From Blastomussa wellsi (Eukaryota > Cnidaria > Anthozoa > Scleractinia > Plerogyridae), in NCBI GenBank assembly GCA_947652115.1, contig OX393562.1, forward strand, positions 23,428,075 to 23,492,074: 64,000 nt of DNA. Direction: 5' to 3'. Below, one piece after another: positions 47,769 through 57,937 of this stretch. Positions within the stretch are counted from its first letter, which is position 1; each line of letters begins with the position of its first letter. The notes under the pieces were generated by a model, which saw nothing but the letters and a program-made list of their open reading frames with translations, did not search any database and had not been told where the DNA came from. A program made the translations under genes and the position numbers.

Positions 47769-48089
47769 ATAACAATTATTCCATGAGCCCGCGTTGGATA
47801 TGAAGTGATAAAATAACCAACGAGCGCGTAGCGCGAGTTGGTTATAACCACTTCATACCCAACAAGGGCGAATGGAATAATTGTTTTAGTAAATTCTCAA
47901 ACCATATCTCTTGAATTTTTGTGGGAGACAGCTCCTGAAACCTGTCAGTGTCGGCCATTATAGAGGACTGAAGTTAAAAACTTGGCGCACTATTTTCCAT
48001 ATGACGTAAAACTCCGACTATTGGCTCATAGTCGGAGTTTTTTAGCCAATCAAAAAGCTAGAAATGCAATAGTCGGAGCTGAGAATATA
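47769..48089. mobile_element. Palindromic element inserted in the array (empty site known)
   Basis: Comparison with the duplicate at 41815 (GACGCTAATAACGG uninterrupted) delimits an insertion of about 320 bp between GACGCTAA and CTAATAACGG; CTAA may be the target duplication. Its first part is a hairpin with ATAACAATTATTCCATGAGC and GAATGGAATAATTGTT and an inner GAGCGCGTAGCGCGAGTTGG. A second hairpin (ACTCCGACTATTGGCTCATA) follows. Confidence 0.75.
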
Positions 48090-48746
48090 CTAATAACGGA
48101 TCTTTTGAGGTCAAAAAAAGACAGAAATACCTAAAAAAACTTTAAAACATTATTGTACATGGTCAGAACTATAAGAAAAAAAATAGTCAATTTTTGCCTT
48201 CAGTTCTCCTTAAACCAAAATTTTTCAAGTTTTTCAATTACAATCCTTCCCAATCTTCCAAAGCCATCCTTGTTTCAATGAAACGGTTTTTCTTGTTTTT
48301 ACTCAATACTGTATTTTTCCCTTTTACTTCATTAGTTCATTATATTCCTTTTTAATCCGGCTATTAAGGCATGGCCCGCCTAGATTAGCTATTGCTAGTT
48401 GCGGGCATGCCCTTTGTTGTAGCATTGATTTAAAAATAATAAAGTGGGTGAAGCGTTCTTTTCAGTTTATTGTTACTTCTTTCGTTGATTTCTTCTCTGG
48501 TGAACAATTATTTGAAGTTATTTTTTGATTTGCAACTATTTTTTACGTTTTAAAAGATGACCTCAATCCCCTTAGAAACACCCAAAGAAATATCTCAAAA
48601 CAAAGAATCGCTTTGTATAATCCATCAGTGTATATGAGCTCAGATTTCATGGTCTGCAAACCAATCAAAACTCAGAAATTGCAATTTACCATGGCTAGGT
48701 TTTGATAGCATTGAATACATTATTAAAATTAAAACCACAGGCTATA

Positions 48747-48925
48747 GACCCTTTTCATAAATGGCTGCCAATTTAAAATTCTTTTGTATGCATTCAAATT
48801 AGCCTCACCAAACTCGTTTGGGAGTAAAAATTCTTTTGAATTATCAACTCAAAAACGAGGTTAGTCAGGCTAATTTTAATATTTACAAAAGAATTTATAA
48901 TTGGCAGCCATTTATGAAAAGGGTC
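48747..48925. mobile_element. 179-bp MITE with TATA target duplication (empty site known)
   Basis: Termini GACCCTTTTCATAAATGGCT and AGCCATTTATGAAAAGGGTC are perfect inverted repeats. TATA flanks both sides. The homologous copy-1 spacer has a single uninterrupted GGCTATAGGGG at 42443-42453, proving a clean insertion after the segmental duplication. Confidence 0.9.
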
Positions 48926-50572
48926 TATAGGGGAATCCTTGTTTACAATATTTGCCTCATTAGCATAAGCGATTCAGTTTTTGATGGAGTTGCAAAAAAA
49001 AAATAGTTCTGAATATTGAAAGTTCATAGCACGATTAACTCTGCTAATGAATTTCAGCTCGATGTATTGAATTCTTTTTGTCTGACGCAGGTTTAAAAAC
49101 TCAAAATTTTACAAAGAATGTATGAGCTCATTACCGTTTTTGCCACCCAGAAATTTTGGAGTTTTTGAAAGACAATTTCTCTTTGAATATTACAGTCACG
49201 TAAAAAGCTAAAAATTTCACCACATAATAAATTTCACTAGCTCTTTACATGTAACTGTTTGGAGTCCATATTTTTCAATGACGTCAGCATGAATCCCCCT
49301 ATATAATGACAGGCGCGAGAATCTGATGTTCCAAACCTCAACTTTATACATGCACATCAGAGAATCCGTACTTTGATGATTCATTAGTTTTGACATTTAA
49401 ATTTCTCGTATTCGCTTGTACAATGATGATAAGGATCGGTTATAATTTTCCTTCAAATCGTATGCATATAACCATGGGAATATTGACAAGTGAATAAAAA
49501 CATTTATAACTAACATTTATATAGCGCGCAATAAATTTCAAAAAATAATGTTTCAATCTATCAAAGCAATTAAAATAAAAAGTAAAATATGTCTATCTGT
49601 TTAAGTCAAATGAAAGAAAATGGTAACAAAGTAGCCAAAAAGAGCTTTTCAGAAAAGCACGAGATATTTCCAAATATGTCTTTAAGAAAATACATCCGTA
49701 AAAAGACAATAATGCTCAATCAAACTCTAGCCCTGATCAAGAAAAAGCAGGGGCAATGTTAGCGCAACTACCATGGTTCCCTGCAAGGGTGTCTCGTAGA
49801 GGGAATTGGGTATTAGATGGAACTGCGAATATTTAGGATGGGACAATTCCAAACCATTGCCAGCGTGTGTGTACACACACACACGCGCGCCAGAGTGATA
49901 TTTTATTGTCGGCCGTGATGTCCGTAACAGTGCATAATCGTTGCAAAACGACACGGCATTGTAGCCTGATCATTTTGGCCCCGCGCAATACAATCAATCG
50001 TAGGCAAAAAAAACTTGGCGGGCTTTACCTTTTACCACAATACCTTGAGACTCTAACAAAGTCTACACAGCATAATTTAAGTTCGTGCACTTACAATATT
50101 GTCCTTGTAGAGTTTGAAAGTTTAGGGGTTATTCTTAGCGTTTTTATAAGGGTTTTCGCAAAGCTAAGAATTATAGGTAAATGTACCAGTCGTCATCCCT
50201 AATACATACGGTGGATTGATAACTTCTTTTCAGCATAAAAAAGTGGATTTCCACTGTCGCGAAATTTTCCGTACGTTAATGGGCGTTAATTTAACTGGCT
50301 TTATGTGCGTAAACTAAAAAAGCGAAAAGAAGCGTACAATTAAAAAAAAGAAGAAGAAACGTATGAACGTCTCGCGTCTGCGGAAAAAGTTAAACCACAT
50401 TCAACTTTTCCGCACTTTTTACGCACGTAAAGCCAGTTAAAATCACGCCCGTACGGAAAATTACCCAGCAGTGAAAATCCACCTTCTCTTCACAGAAAGT
50501 GAAGCCTGTATAAATTGAAAAAAAAATCAAAATAATTTCATGTGCACTTTTAATCAGGGTCTGTTTATTTAG

Positions 50573-51217
50573 ATGCGTCCCAGTGGAAAGACCCCGGGTG
50601 AACAGAAGATTTACCGCACAGTCACGGCAACAGATAAAGGCTCACACAGCGGCAGCGATCTTCAACTTGAGCAACTGCTTGTCGCAATGGCTTTAAACGA
50701 CATAAAACAAATGAAGGAAAATGTCGACGCCAACTTCAAAACATTCCAGAAGGAGGTCAAGGAGATACGTAGTGTTCTTGAGAACGCTAAAACAGAATCC
50801 GAATCAATGGAACGTGAACTACGTTCTTCTTTCAAGCGACTGAAAAATATGTTTTTTTATGACGACAGAAACACATTGGAAGACCAAATCAGTCACTTAA
50901 AGTGTAAACGACTTGACCACATGGCCATAGAAAGTATGAAAACCCAAAAAGAGAAAAAAGAAATACCCATCATTGTCGATCTTTTGAGGACGATTAGACG
51001 TGAACTAGAGCAACTTGGTAAAAAGAGCAAGGAGAAAGCAGATGACATGTTAAGGGAGCTATCATACATCAAGAACGATGCCAGGCTTCATCACCTGTCT
51101 CTGCAATCCACGAAAGGGAGCCTAGATAGAAAATTTGTTGAACTGGAAGAGCTGATTCAGGGATGCTGCACAATTAAGAAAATACCGCTTTCGGTACTTG
51201 AGGGAACTAAAGAATGA
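50573..51217 (+). CDS. Coiled-coil protein or alternative channel terminal exon, copy 4
   Basis: A 214-residue intact ORF preceded by TCTGTTTATTTAG. Its upstream ~850 bp is nearly identical to copy 2, but the coding part has its own hinge (NTLEDQISHLKCKRLDHM) and other changes (LRSSFKRL, QSTKGSLDRKF). It ends SVLEGTKE with TGA. Downstream sequence is unique, so this is the last unit. Confidence 0.7.
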   Translation: MRPSGKTPGEQKIYRTVTATDKGSHSGSDLQLEQLLVAMALNDIKQMKENVDANFKTFQKEVKEIRSVLENAKTESESMERELRSSFKRLKNMFFYDDRNTLEDQISHLKCKRLDHMAIESMKTQKEKKEIPIIVDLLRTIRRELEQLGKKSKEKADDMLRELSYIKNDARLHHLSLQSTKGSLDRKFVELEELIQGCCTIKKIPLSVLEGTKE

Positions 51218-51709
51218 ACTAGTGAGAATCTCAGATTAACGACACAGTCGACCAAAAATTTCCTTTTACACAATGCGATAGTTCTAAGGCTTTGAGGAAA
51301 ACACTGTGCACATCCACACTCTATACTGCATCAGCGAAATCATTATGTAAGCTATAAACTTGACAGGATGAAGTTTGATTTCTTACCTTCAAATTATTTA
51401 TATCTTACCCTTCAAATTGAGCAGTCGTTGCAACAGTCAAAATTATCAATAACTCAGTAATAATTCAGTTCAACTTCAAATGTCCTATGCAATTGCTTTG
51501 AGCTCAGATATTTCAGTAAGAAGGCTGGCCCGGCCCAAAAAAAGCGCTCACGTTCTCAAGGCTTCGATTGGACCCTTGCTAACGGTGTGGTGCGATCGAA
51601 AAGAATATGCCATCACCTTTATATTGCCAAAGCAAAAATTCTGCCTGTTTTTATACGTTCCTATATTATGAAGCCGTAAGTAGACTAATGCTTGACATGC
51701 ACAACCAGC

Positions 51710-51870
51710 CTGTCCCAATCAACAATATAATTTGGTTTTATCAACTGGGTTGATAATGTCAATTGGCCACCGTAAAGAGATTCAAGAGCTCTTGAATCTC
51801 TTTACGGTGGCCAATTGACATTATCAACCCAGTTGATAAAACCAAATTATATTGTTATACTTCCCACCTA

Positions 51871-51905
<35 letters not shown>

Positions 51906-51919
51906 CTGTCCCAATCAAC
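51710..51919. mobile_element. Penelope-like insertion with inverted 5' arm and 14-bp target duplication
   Basis: A perfect inverted repeat of 68 bp per arm (51721-51788 and 51789-51856) meets at GAGCTC with no spacer. The right arm continues into the element 3' end (GCAGCACCACAGTTTCTTTA to ACTTACCCCCT). CTGTCCCAATCAAC is repeated at 51710-51723 and 51906-51919. The copy is only tail sequence, inserted with part of itself inverted. Confidence 0.75.
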
Positions 51920-52576
51920 GTTGCGAAGCTATTTACTTAAATATCACTCATTCATACCTATAATACTCGATCATCCAAGTCGCAGCTCTTAATTACAGAG
52001 TACTCTAGACTTCAAGGGACACTGTCGCGATCTATTTGCCTAAAACTGTTATAAATTCACGAAATGGCCCCTAAATTTATGCAATAAGAACTTAACTAGC
52101 TCTAACTAAATGATTAAAAGTAATTTCTTGAAGAAAGTCCACGCTGCAGCAACATTTTTGAGTCAAGTCGGGAAAACTTTGGCTAAATTTTAACAGTTTG
52201 AACTCTTTCCTACCGTTAACGGGAGAAATGTAAAGAGTGATACTATCTACTTTTTATTTCAACCCTGACAAACAAACTGTAAACTACAACAGTAAGTAAA
52301 ACCTTACTTACTTGGTTATTCCACGCAAAAGATTCGCAATCATAATACTACACTGCGTATTACAAGTTGTGTTCTACCGCCAGTAGGAGCACGTACATTA
52401 CGTTCGCTCGTGTGATCGCCTGTTCAATGTATTCTCGGTTTTCACGTGACGTCACAGCACTTTCCAAATTTGGATGTCCGCCATATTTGTGCCCCTCGGA
52501 GTGTGAAATAATATATGGTAATGTAGGCCTTATCTGTGTACTTCTCGCGGTTTTTAAGCTTTTTTGAGGATTCGGT

Positions 52577-52783
52577 ATGGATTTATCCGTGAAAACTGAG
52601 GAAGAAGAAGTAGAAACGTTTGGCAGCAAGATTCCGGCGCTTTCGGAGTATGCTAGTGCCTTGGAAAGCCATGTAAAGCTGCGATACCTAAAGAAAATAT
52701 CGATAGTGGGCATTGGCCCTTTCATCATTCCATGTGAGCAGTTCAATCCAGAATGTTTGCCAGCAATCGAACAGCTAGTCTGA
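52577..52783 (+). CDS. Truncated ORF resembling a multicopy cnidarian protein N terminus
   Basis: The ORF begins MDLSVKTEEEEVETFGSKIP and contains KLRYLKKISIVGIG and CEQFNPECLPAIE before a stop at 52783, 18 bases before the assembly gap. From memory, KIPALSEY...KLRYLKKIS and EQFNPECLP occur near the N terminus of repeated coral proteins that continue with SWIM-type zinc-finger or nuclease-like parts; this is unverified. After CLPAIE the family normally continues, so the copy is probably truncated or has a splice site here. Confidence 0.4.
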   Translation: MDLSVKTEEEEVETFGSKIPALSEYASALESHVKLRYLKKISIVGIGPFIIPCEQFNPECLPAIEQLV

Positions 52784-52801
52784 TTTATTTGGGTACTTAG
52801 T

Positions 52802-53001
52802 NNNNNNNNNNNNNNNNNNNNNNNNNNNNNNNNNNNNNNNNNNNNNNNNNNNNNNNNNNNNNNNNNNNNNNNNNNNNNNNNNNNNNNNNNNNNNNNNNNN
52901 NNNNNNNNNNNNNNNNNNNNNNNNNNNNNNNNNNNNNNNNNNNNNNNNNNNNNNNNNNNNNNNNNNNNNNNNNNNNNNNNNNNNNNNNNNNNNNNNNNNN
53001 N
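52802..53001. other. Assembly gap (200 N)
   Basis: Exactly 200 N, likely a fixed-size scaffold gap, so the true distance is unknown. Confidence 1.
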
Positions 53002-53269
53002 GAGCGTGTACAGGCACAATGGAGATCTTTTTACCTTGGATTTTTGAAAGCAAACGGCCGCTTGGCATCGATGACAGAGCCTGGACTGAGTTGTTGTTGA
53101 GTTAAAATGAAACTAGAACATTTCTTCTTGGAATTCGCGATGGATTTGAGGCCGTTTGACCATTTTAAGCTGGGATTTTTCGCTTGGCTCGTCGGGCGTT
53201 CCGAACTGGAGTGTGCAGCCTTGTTCTTTTCTTTGTAGAGGGGAACCCAGAAAGCGATAACTCGTCTAA

Positions 53270-54133
53270 ATGGCCAAGAATAGGCAAAATAAGCGTTCAG
53301 ACAAGAAGAAAAACACAGTGAAAGTAAGGTAAGGTAATTTTATTTAAGGTTTGGCAGTATTTCGGTTTGCTAAAAGGTGTTGTAAAATATTACCATACAA
53401 ACTCTTTTATTTTGTGATCCTGATCACAACGTGAGCTTGGGCTGCCTGTGGCTGGGGCTGCGCACAAGGAACAAGTTGTTCTGAGGACAGCTTGGCTAGA
53501 TTCAGTATCAAAGGGAGTCTAATCAAATCAACTGTTTTAAACTATCTGAATTAGTTGATTTGATTGGACTCCCTTTTGTCAGAATCCAGCCAATCAAATC
53601 ATGCGTCCCCAGAGTCATTTGCTCCTTATGCACAAGTCCTGCTAGCAAAAAGAAACAAATGGCTCTGGTGATGAGAACAGTGCCAAACGAGAATGAGATT
53701 ATTAGCCTATGATTAGGGACACCTTTGGGTTACATGCGTATACAAGGGCGAGTAAGTAACACAAATTATTGCAAGCCTGAGGAAGTGGGAAGGCAGCTGG
53801 TGTGACTCCTCACCAGCTTGCATCACATGTCAGGTTAATTATCCTCAAGGCTTTGCCACTCGCACATAAATTAATTTATGCATGACCTGTAAAAGGCGAG
53901 CCATTATCCAGTGGTGCAAGTGTTTTGATGTTCACAGTAAATTCCTTCATTCACTTTTCAGTTTCCGAGGTGTGATGGCTCACATACTCAACACAATAAA
54001 GAAACTGGAGACAATGTGGGGCCAGTCGTCCTTAAGAGGAAAAAACCTGCAGCGACACCTTCATCTTAACGCATTGACTGTTGGTGATTTTTTCACCAGG
54101 CAATATGTGCACGCATATTTTTTTTGTTTTTGA
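53270..54133 (+). CDS. Candidate two-exon small basic protein, unknown
   Basis: Exon 53270-53328 ([22 protein letters not shown], phase 2 end at AAG|gtaagg) and exon 53962-54133 (acceptor cttttcag; stop TGA) join in frame to 76 residues. The second exon reads [17 protein letters not shown] and [19 protein letters not shown]. The lysine/arginine-rich N terminus suggests nucleic-acid or nucleolar targeting, but no family was recognised. The last residues look like intron read-through, so the gene may continue. It could be part of the multicopy element next to the gap. Confidence 0.35.
53440..53700. mobile_element. Decayed MITE related to 38062-38245
   Basis: Contains GGAACAAGTTGTTCTGAGGA at the left and CCCCAGAGTCATTTGCTCC...AACAAATGGCTCTGGTGATG at the right, plus an inner inverted pair GATTTGATTGGACTCCCTTT / AAAGGGAGTCTAATCAAATC. 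It lies in the intron of the candidate small gene. Confidence 0.5.
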
Positions 54134-55843
54134 GGATACACTTTGCACAGGGTCTTTAACAGAGACAATGCATTAATTGAAAATGTAATGCACTTCAATG
54201 TAGAATACTCGTATCATCACAACTGTTCGTTTTTATTTCTTGTAAAACTTGCAATTATAAGAAATACAAAGAACTTGTAGCAAACGCGTTGGGAAACGTT
54301 TGGGTGCTGTTAGATCCCATGGAGTGAACGAATGGAAAAGTGTAGGCAGTGGTAAAATATAAATGTAAGTAATTTACACAAGCTCTAAAATGTTGTGATT
54401 ATTTTTTTATTTTTATTTTATTTATTGGTGAGGTTGTACATGTTGACTCCGTCATGGCTGAAATCAGCAAAGGCAGAAGCCTGCAAATACAGCCGTCCTT
54501 CTTCGCTCCTGGCCAAAGGGACAAAGAAGGACAGAGAGACTGATCTGGGGCAATTGGACAGATCATTAATTGCAGGCGACAAGAGGAGCCAGCAATCAAT
54601 GCCAACGTTGCTATTACAAACGCATGACGCATGCGCGGCACCTATGCAGTTAGCCCCTGACTCGATTTTATTTTTGCTCCATTCGAGTGGACTTCCACTA
54701 AGAATGTATGGAATGCAAAGAACGCAATTTGATCACGCGCATCACACGTCTGTTTGAACCTTGGATCACGTGAAACTCGCGCATAGCAGCAGTGCTGTGC
54801 AATATTCGCGTTGCATGTCATTTTCCGTCCTCATTCCGCCCCTGACTCGTTCCCAGTCGTCTCCTATGAGAAAATAGCAAGACGCGATCTGTGCATTCCC
54901 CGCGCCTGTTATTTTTTCTCATAAAAGACGACTGGGGACCAGTCAGATTCCGCCCCAAGCGAACAGCGAGAGTGACGTTCGTCCGATCTGTTCGTCATTG
55001 ACCTCAAGCGAGAGCATCGTATCAAAACCCAGTATCGTGAACACATTTGCATTTTGTTGATTAATGTGGCCCAAAAGATTCCTTGCGAATAAATGTTCAT
55101 CCCCTGTGAAACTTTTATTTGATCTCTTTGATCATAACAAATGTTCACCAAGCTAAAGAGACAAACCTTCAATGCCTCTCTTTTCACGACTGCACACTAT
55201 GACTTTCACCTCACGATTTATAGCCAGACATGCTGTCACGCTCACATGTTAACAACCGAGTCGGTCAATACTTGTGAAGATTGTCATCGCTTTATATATA
55301 AGTATTCAGGAGTGGGCCAGGATTGCTACCCAGCAGTGGAATACCAAAGGGAACTGCCACATTTGACAAATGGCCATTAATGCTACATTTTTTACATTGA
55401 TCGCAAAGGTACGATTCAAACCATTTTAGAAAACAGGTGTCAACACCATATTTACAAAGCTTTCGTTTAAGGCGTGTTTAATGGTGTCAAAGGCACCGTT
55501 AAGAAGGCCGTTTTCAATGTTCAGACCAGCTATTCGTGGCTTCAATCAACTAACCTTGCCAAAAGGATCAAACTTGAAAAAGTCAGCCTAACCCGATTTT
55601 ATTGCAATGATAGCCCTACTTTTATAACTTCATTACACTGAAATAGTCATTATTTAACAAAACTGGATGAAGTAAATGCTTGCGATTGTCATATATGTAT
55701 GTCATATTTTGCGTTTCGGGTGGGGGACTATCAGGCGTGAGTAACAAAGTACAAATGGGCGAGACCTCGTGCACAAGACGTGACAGAGCAGACTGCCAGT
55801 TCATAGCGGTCAAACGTGACGCGCATGCGCATTTGCCATCAAA

Positions 55844-56067
55844 ATGGCCCTTTACAAACTTATTAAATTCGTTTTTGAGCCAAAGTTAACACATTTTGGC
55901 GTCAAAACCACTGAAAGCTCGATGCGGCGAAAACCGGAAGTGGCGTTGAGTTTTGCGTTTGATCAGCGGCATTCTGCAGCCGAAGCGAAGTATTCAAATC
56001 CCATGGTACGCACGGTGTGCAGAGCTAGGAATGAGAAAATAACTTTAGGGACTTCAGTCCGCGGTAC
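55844..56067 (+). CDS. Candidate first exon of an unknown gene
   Basis: ATG in good context (AAAATGGCC) opens MALYKLIKFVFEPKLTHFGV and runs 75 codons to a possible donor (TCCGCG|gtacag). It is basic and has no recognised domain. No matching downstream exon was identified, so this may be chance or a repeat-derived frame. Confidence 0.25.
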
Positions 56068-56190
56068 AGTGAGTTCTTTCAACATTTTATTGCTTCATTT
56101 CCTATTTGTCATAATTATATTAAAGCATGATAACAAAATAGTTCCAATATACGAGGTTGATATACACCTGTTCTCCCTCTTAAATTTACG

Positions 56191-56405
56191 AGCCTGCGTA
56201 GCTGGCTGGATTCGCGGCGAAGTACTTTTGTTTTCGGGGAGGCCGTCGTCGTAGCGGCAAAGCTGTGGAGAGATTAGTGAGGAGTCGAGATATTAAAAAT
56301 CCCGAAATTTCCACTCGCGCGGCTTCGCCGCTTGACCTCGTGGGCTTCGCCCGCGAATGCTCAGTGAGTAGCTCGTACCCTAAAATCCCGCCGGCTACGC
56401 AGGCT
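56191..56405. mobile_element. MITE with AGCCTGCGTAGCTGGC termini
   Basis: AGCCTGCGTAGCTGGC and GCCGGCTACGCAGGCT form inverted ends around ~215 bp. Inside are CGCGGCTTCGCCGCTTGACC and GGGCTTCGCCCGCGAA hairpins. Confidence 0.75.
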
Positions 56406-56596
56406 AAAATTGACGGAAACACCAAGTGCATGCATGCTTGGCAGGTAGCTGAGCCTGACGGAAGTTTTAACTTTTTGTAGTTAAACTTCCCACGACAGTC
56501 TCCAGGTGGATCGAATACGAGATAAAATTCAGGGAACGGAAGTCGTTCTTACTAATCAAGATACATTTCTTTACATGCAAGTTTGCATCACTATAA

Positions 56597-57066
56597 GAGG
56601 AGGGTGAATAGGGGTACGCGAATCAGCCAATCCGTGCTATTTTTTGGCCAAATCCGTCAATCCGCCACTATATTCGTTCAAATCCGCATCCACGTTCCTT
56701 GAAAACTTTCTCTGTAACAGTGTCACTGAAAGGACGGTAGATGTTGTTTTTCATGGAAAATTTTCAAGAGGTTTCGTTTCATTGCCTCTTTTTGTGGCAG
56801 TTCTAATTTGAAGCGGTAGTTTGGGTCTCACCCAAGCAGAAAATGGACAAAACGATAACACTGATACATACTGAAGATACGCAAAGGCCACGATCCGAAC
56901 TTCATGGCATGCATACAAAGTCCGGGATCAGAGCTAAAATTATGAGCTAATCCGTGAGCCGCTGCATTTTCTCAATCCGCGAATCCGCTTAATTTTTCGC
57001 TGAAATCCGCAATCCGTGTGCTTTCAATGTTGAATCCGTTGATCCACGAACCAATTCACCCTCCTC
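56597..57066. mobile_element. Element with GAGGAGGGTGAAT termini
   Basis: GAGGAGGGTGAAT and ATTCACCCTCCTC bound ~470 bp. The interior is a run of degenerate AATCCGC/AATCCGT motifs repeated many times near both ends. Confidence 0.7.
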
Positions 57067-57242
57067 CAATAAGATGACACCGTCTTGTTGGCGTTTTTAT
57101 TTATTTTCGTCCATTGTCTGCGTTATATTTAGATAAATTACTTCATTGTTTACAGAATAAAGGGTGCGAACTCCACTTTTGTAGATAACTTACATGCTTC
57201 GCTTGCAACCTCAAGTTTTTAATAACTACATGTTCAGATCTG

Positions 57243-57480
57243 TTACATTTCTGTTAACTGCAACTCGAAATTTTCCAGAGGGTCATGAAGGGAACACCAC
57301 ATCCCATTTCTCAGCCAAAACTTTTCCCAAATCCCATTTCCCAGTTTATGTTTGACGTAATTCCCAATCCCAGTCTGATTTTTTCCTAAATTCCCAGTAA
57401 CAGTCGTCCCAACAGTAACCAAAATTTCACTTTTCCCAGCCAAAAATAAGCAAGTTTCATTTCCCATTTTACCCCTACAG
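57243..57480 (-). repeat. Dispersed repeat with degenerate TTCCCA motifs
   Basis: Multiple TTTCCCA/ATTCCCA/ATCCCA repeats occur over ~240 bp. The antisense frame reads like a protein (LVTVGTTVTGNLGKNQTGIG) but is repeat-derived. Located just past the PLAC-domain gene 3' end. Confidence 0.4.
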
Positions 57481-57937
57481 GTCCCAAGCACGTTTTCACT
57501 TACGTGACAAGCGGCCATTTATTATTGCAACCAAAGACGATATTTACATGAAAACAGAGTTCATTTTTGGGAGGATTGATTTGGAAAAGCAATGTGGCCG
57601 CCGTTTCTGTGTTTTGGAACACCAATATGGTTGCCGTGACGTTACGTGAAAACGTTCAAAACGGAAGAAATTGTTGAAGATTAAAACGGTGTGTATATTC
57701 AAAATACTCGAGTCATTCTTCCTATATTTCACATGCAAAACTGTTTACAAAGAACATCAAAATCCTTTAATATTGTCATATATAATTACTATTTAAACTG
57801 TACAAAAAGTCGTTGATATTGTACGCCATTTTGCATGTACAACAACCGATCACACGACATAGGGCGCATGTCCATAACTAGGCAACAACACGAGACGTAT
57901 GCCAGTATGTTCATGTTGCTGTTTTGCTTGTTTATTG

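Larger units (their letters stand above)
39590..51217 (+). repeat. Tandem array of four repeat units each carrying a coiled-coil exon
   Basis: Each unit has a ~650-900 bp conserved 5' part (AGGAGAGAAGAGCAAAAA, CAAGCGTGTCTC, CCAGCGTGT..GTACACAC, TTGTCGGCCGTGATG) and then an ORF directly after TTTATTTAG. The ORFs start at 40507, 44095, 46498 and 50573. A larger duplication is superimposed: the 3' half of copy 1 through copy 2 (40780-44760) matches the 3' half of copy 3 through copy 4 (46735-51217). Confidence 0.85.

Noticed and set aside
57243..57518. 91-codon minus ORF with LVTVGTTVTGNLGKNQTGIG
   Set aside because: Periodic translation of a degenerate TTCCCA repeat, not a gene.
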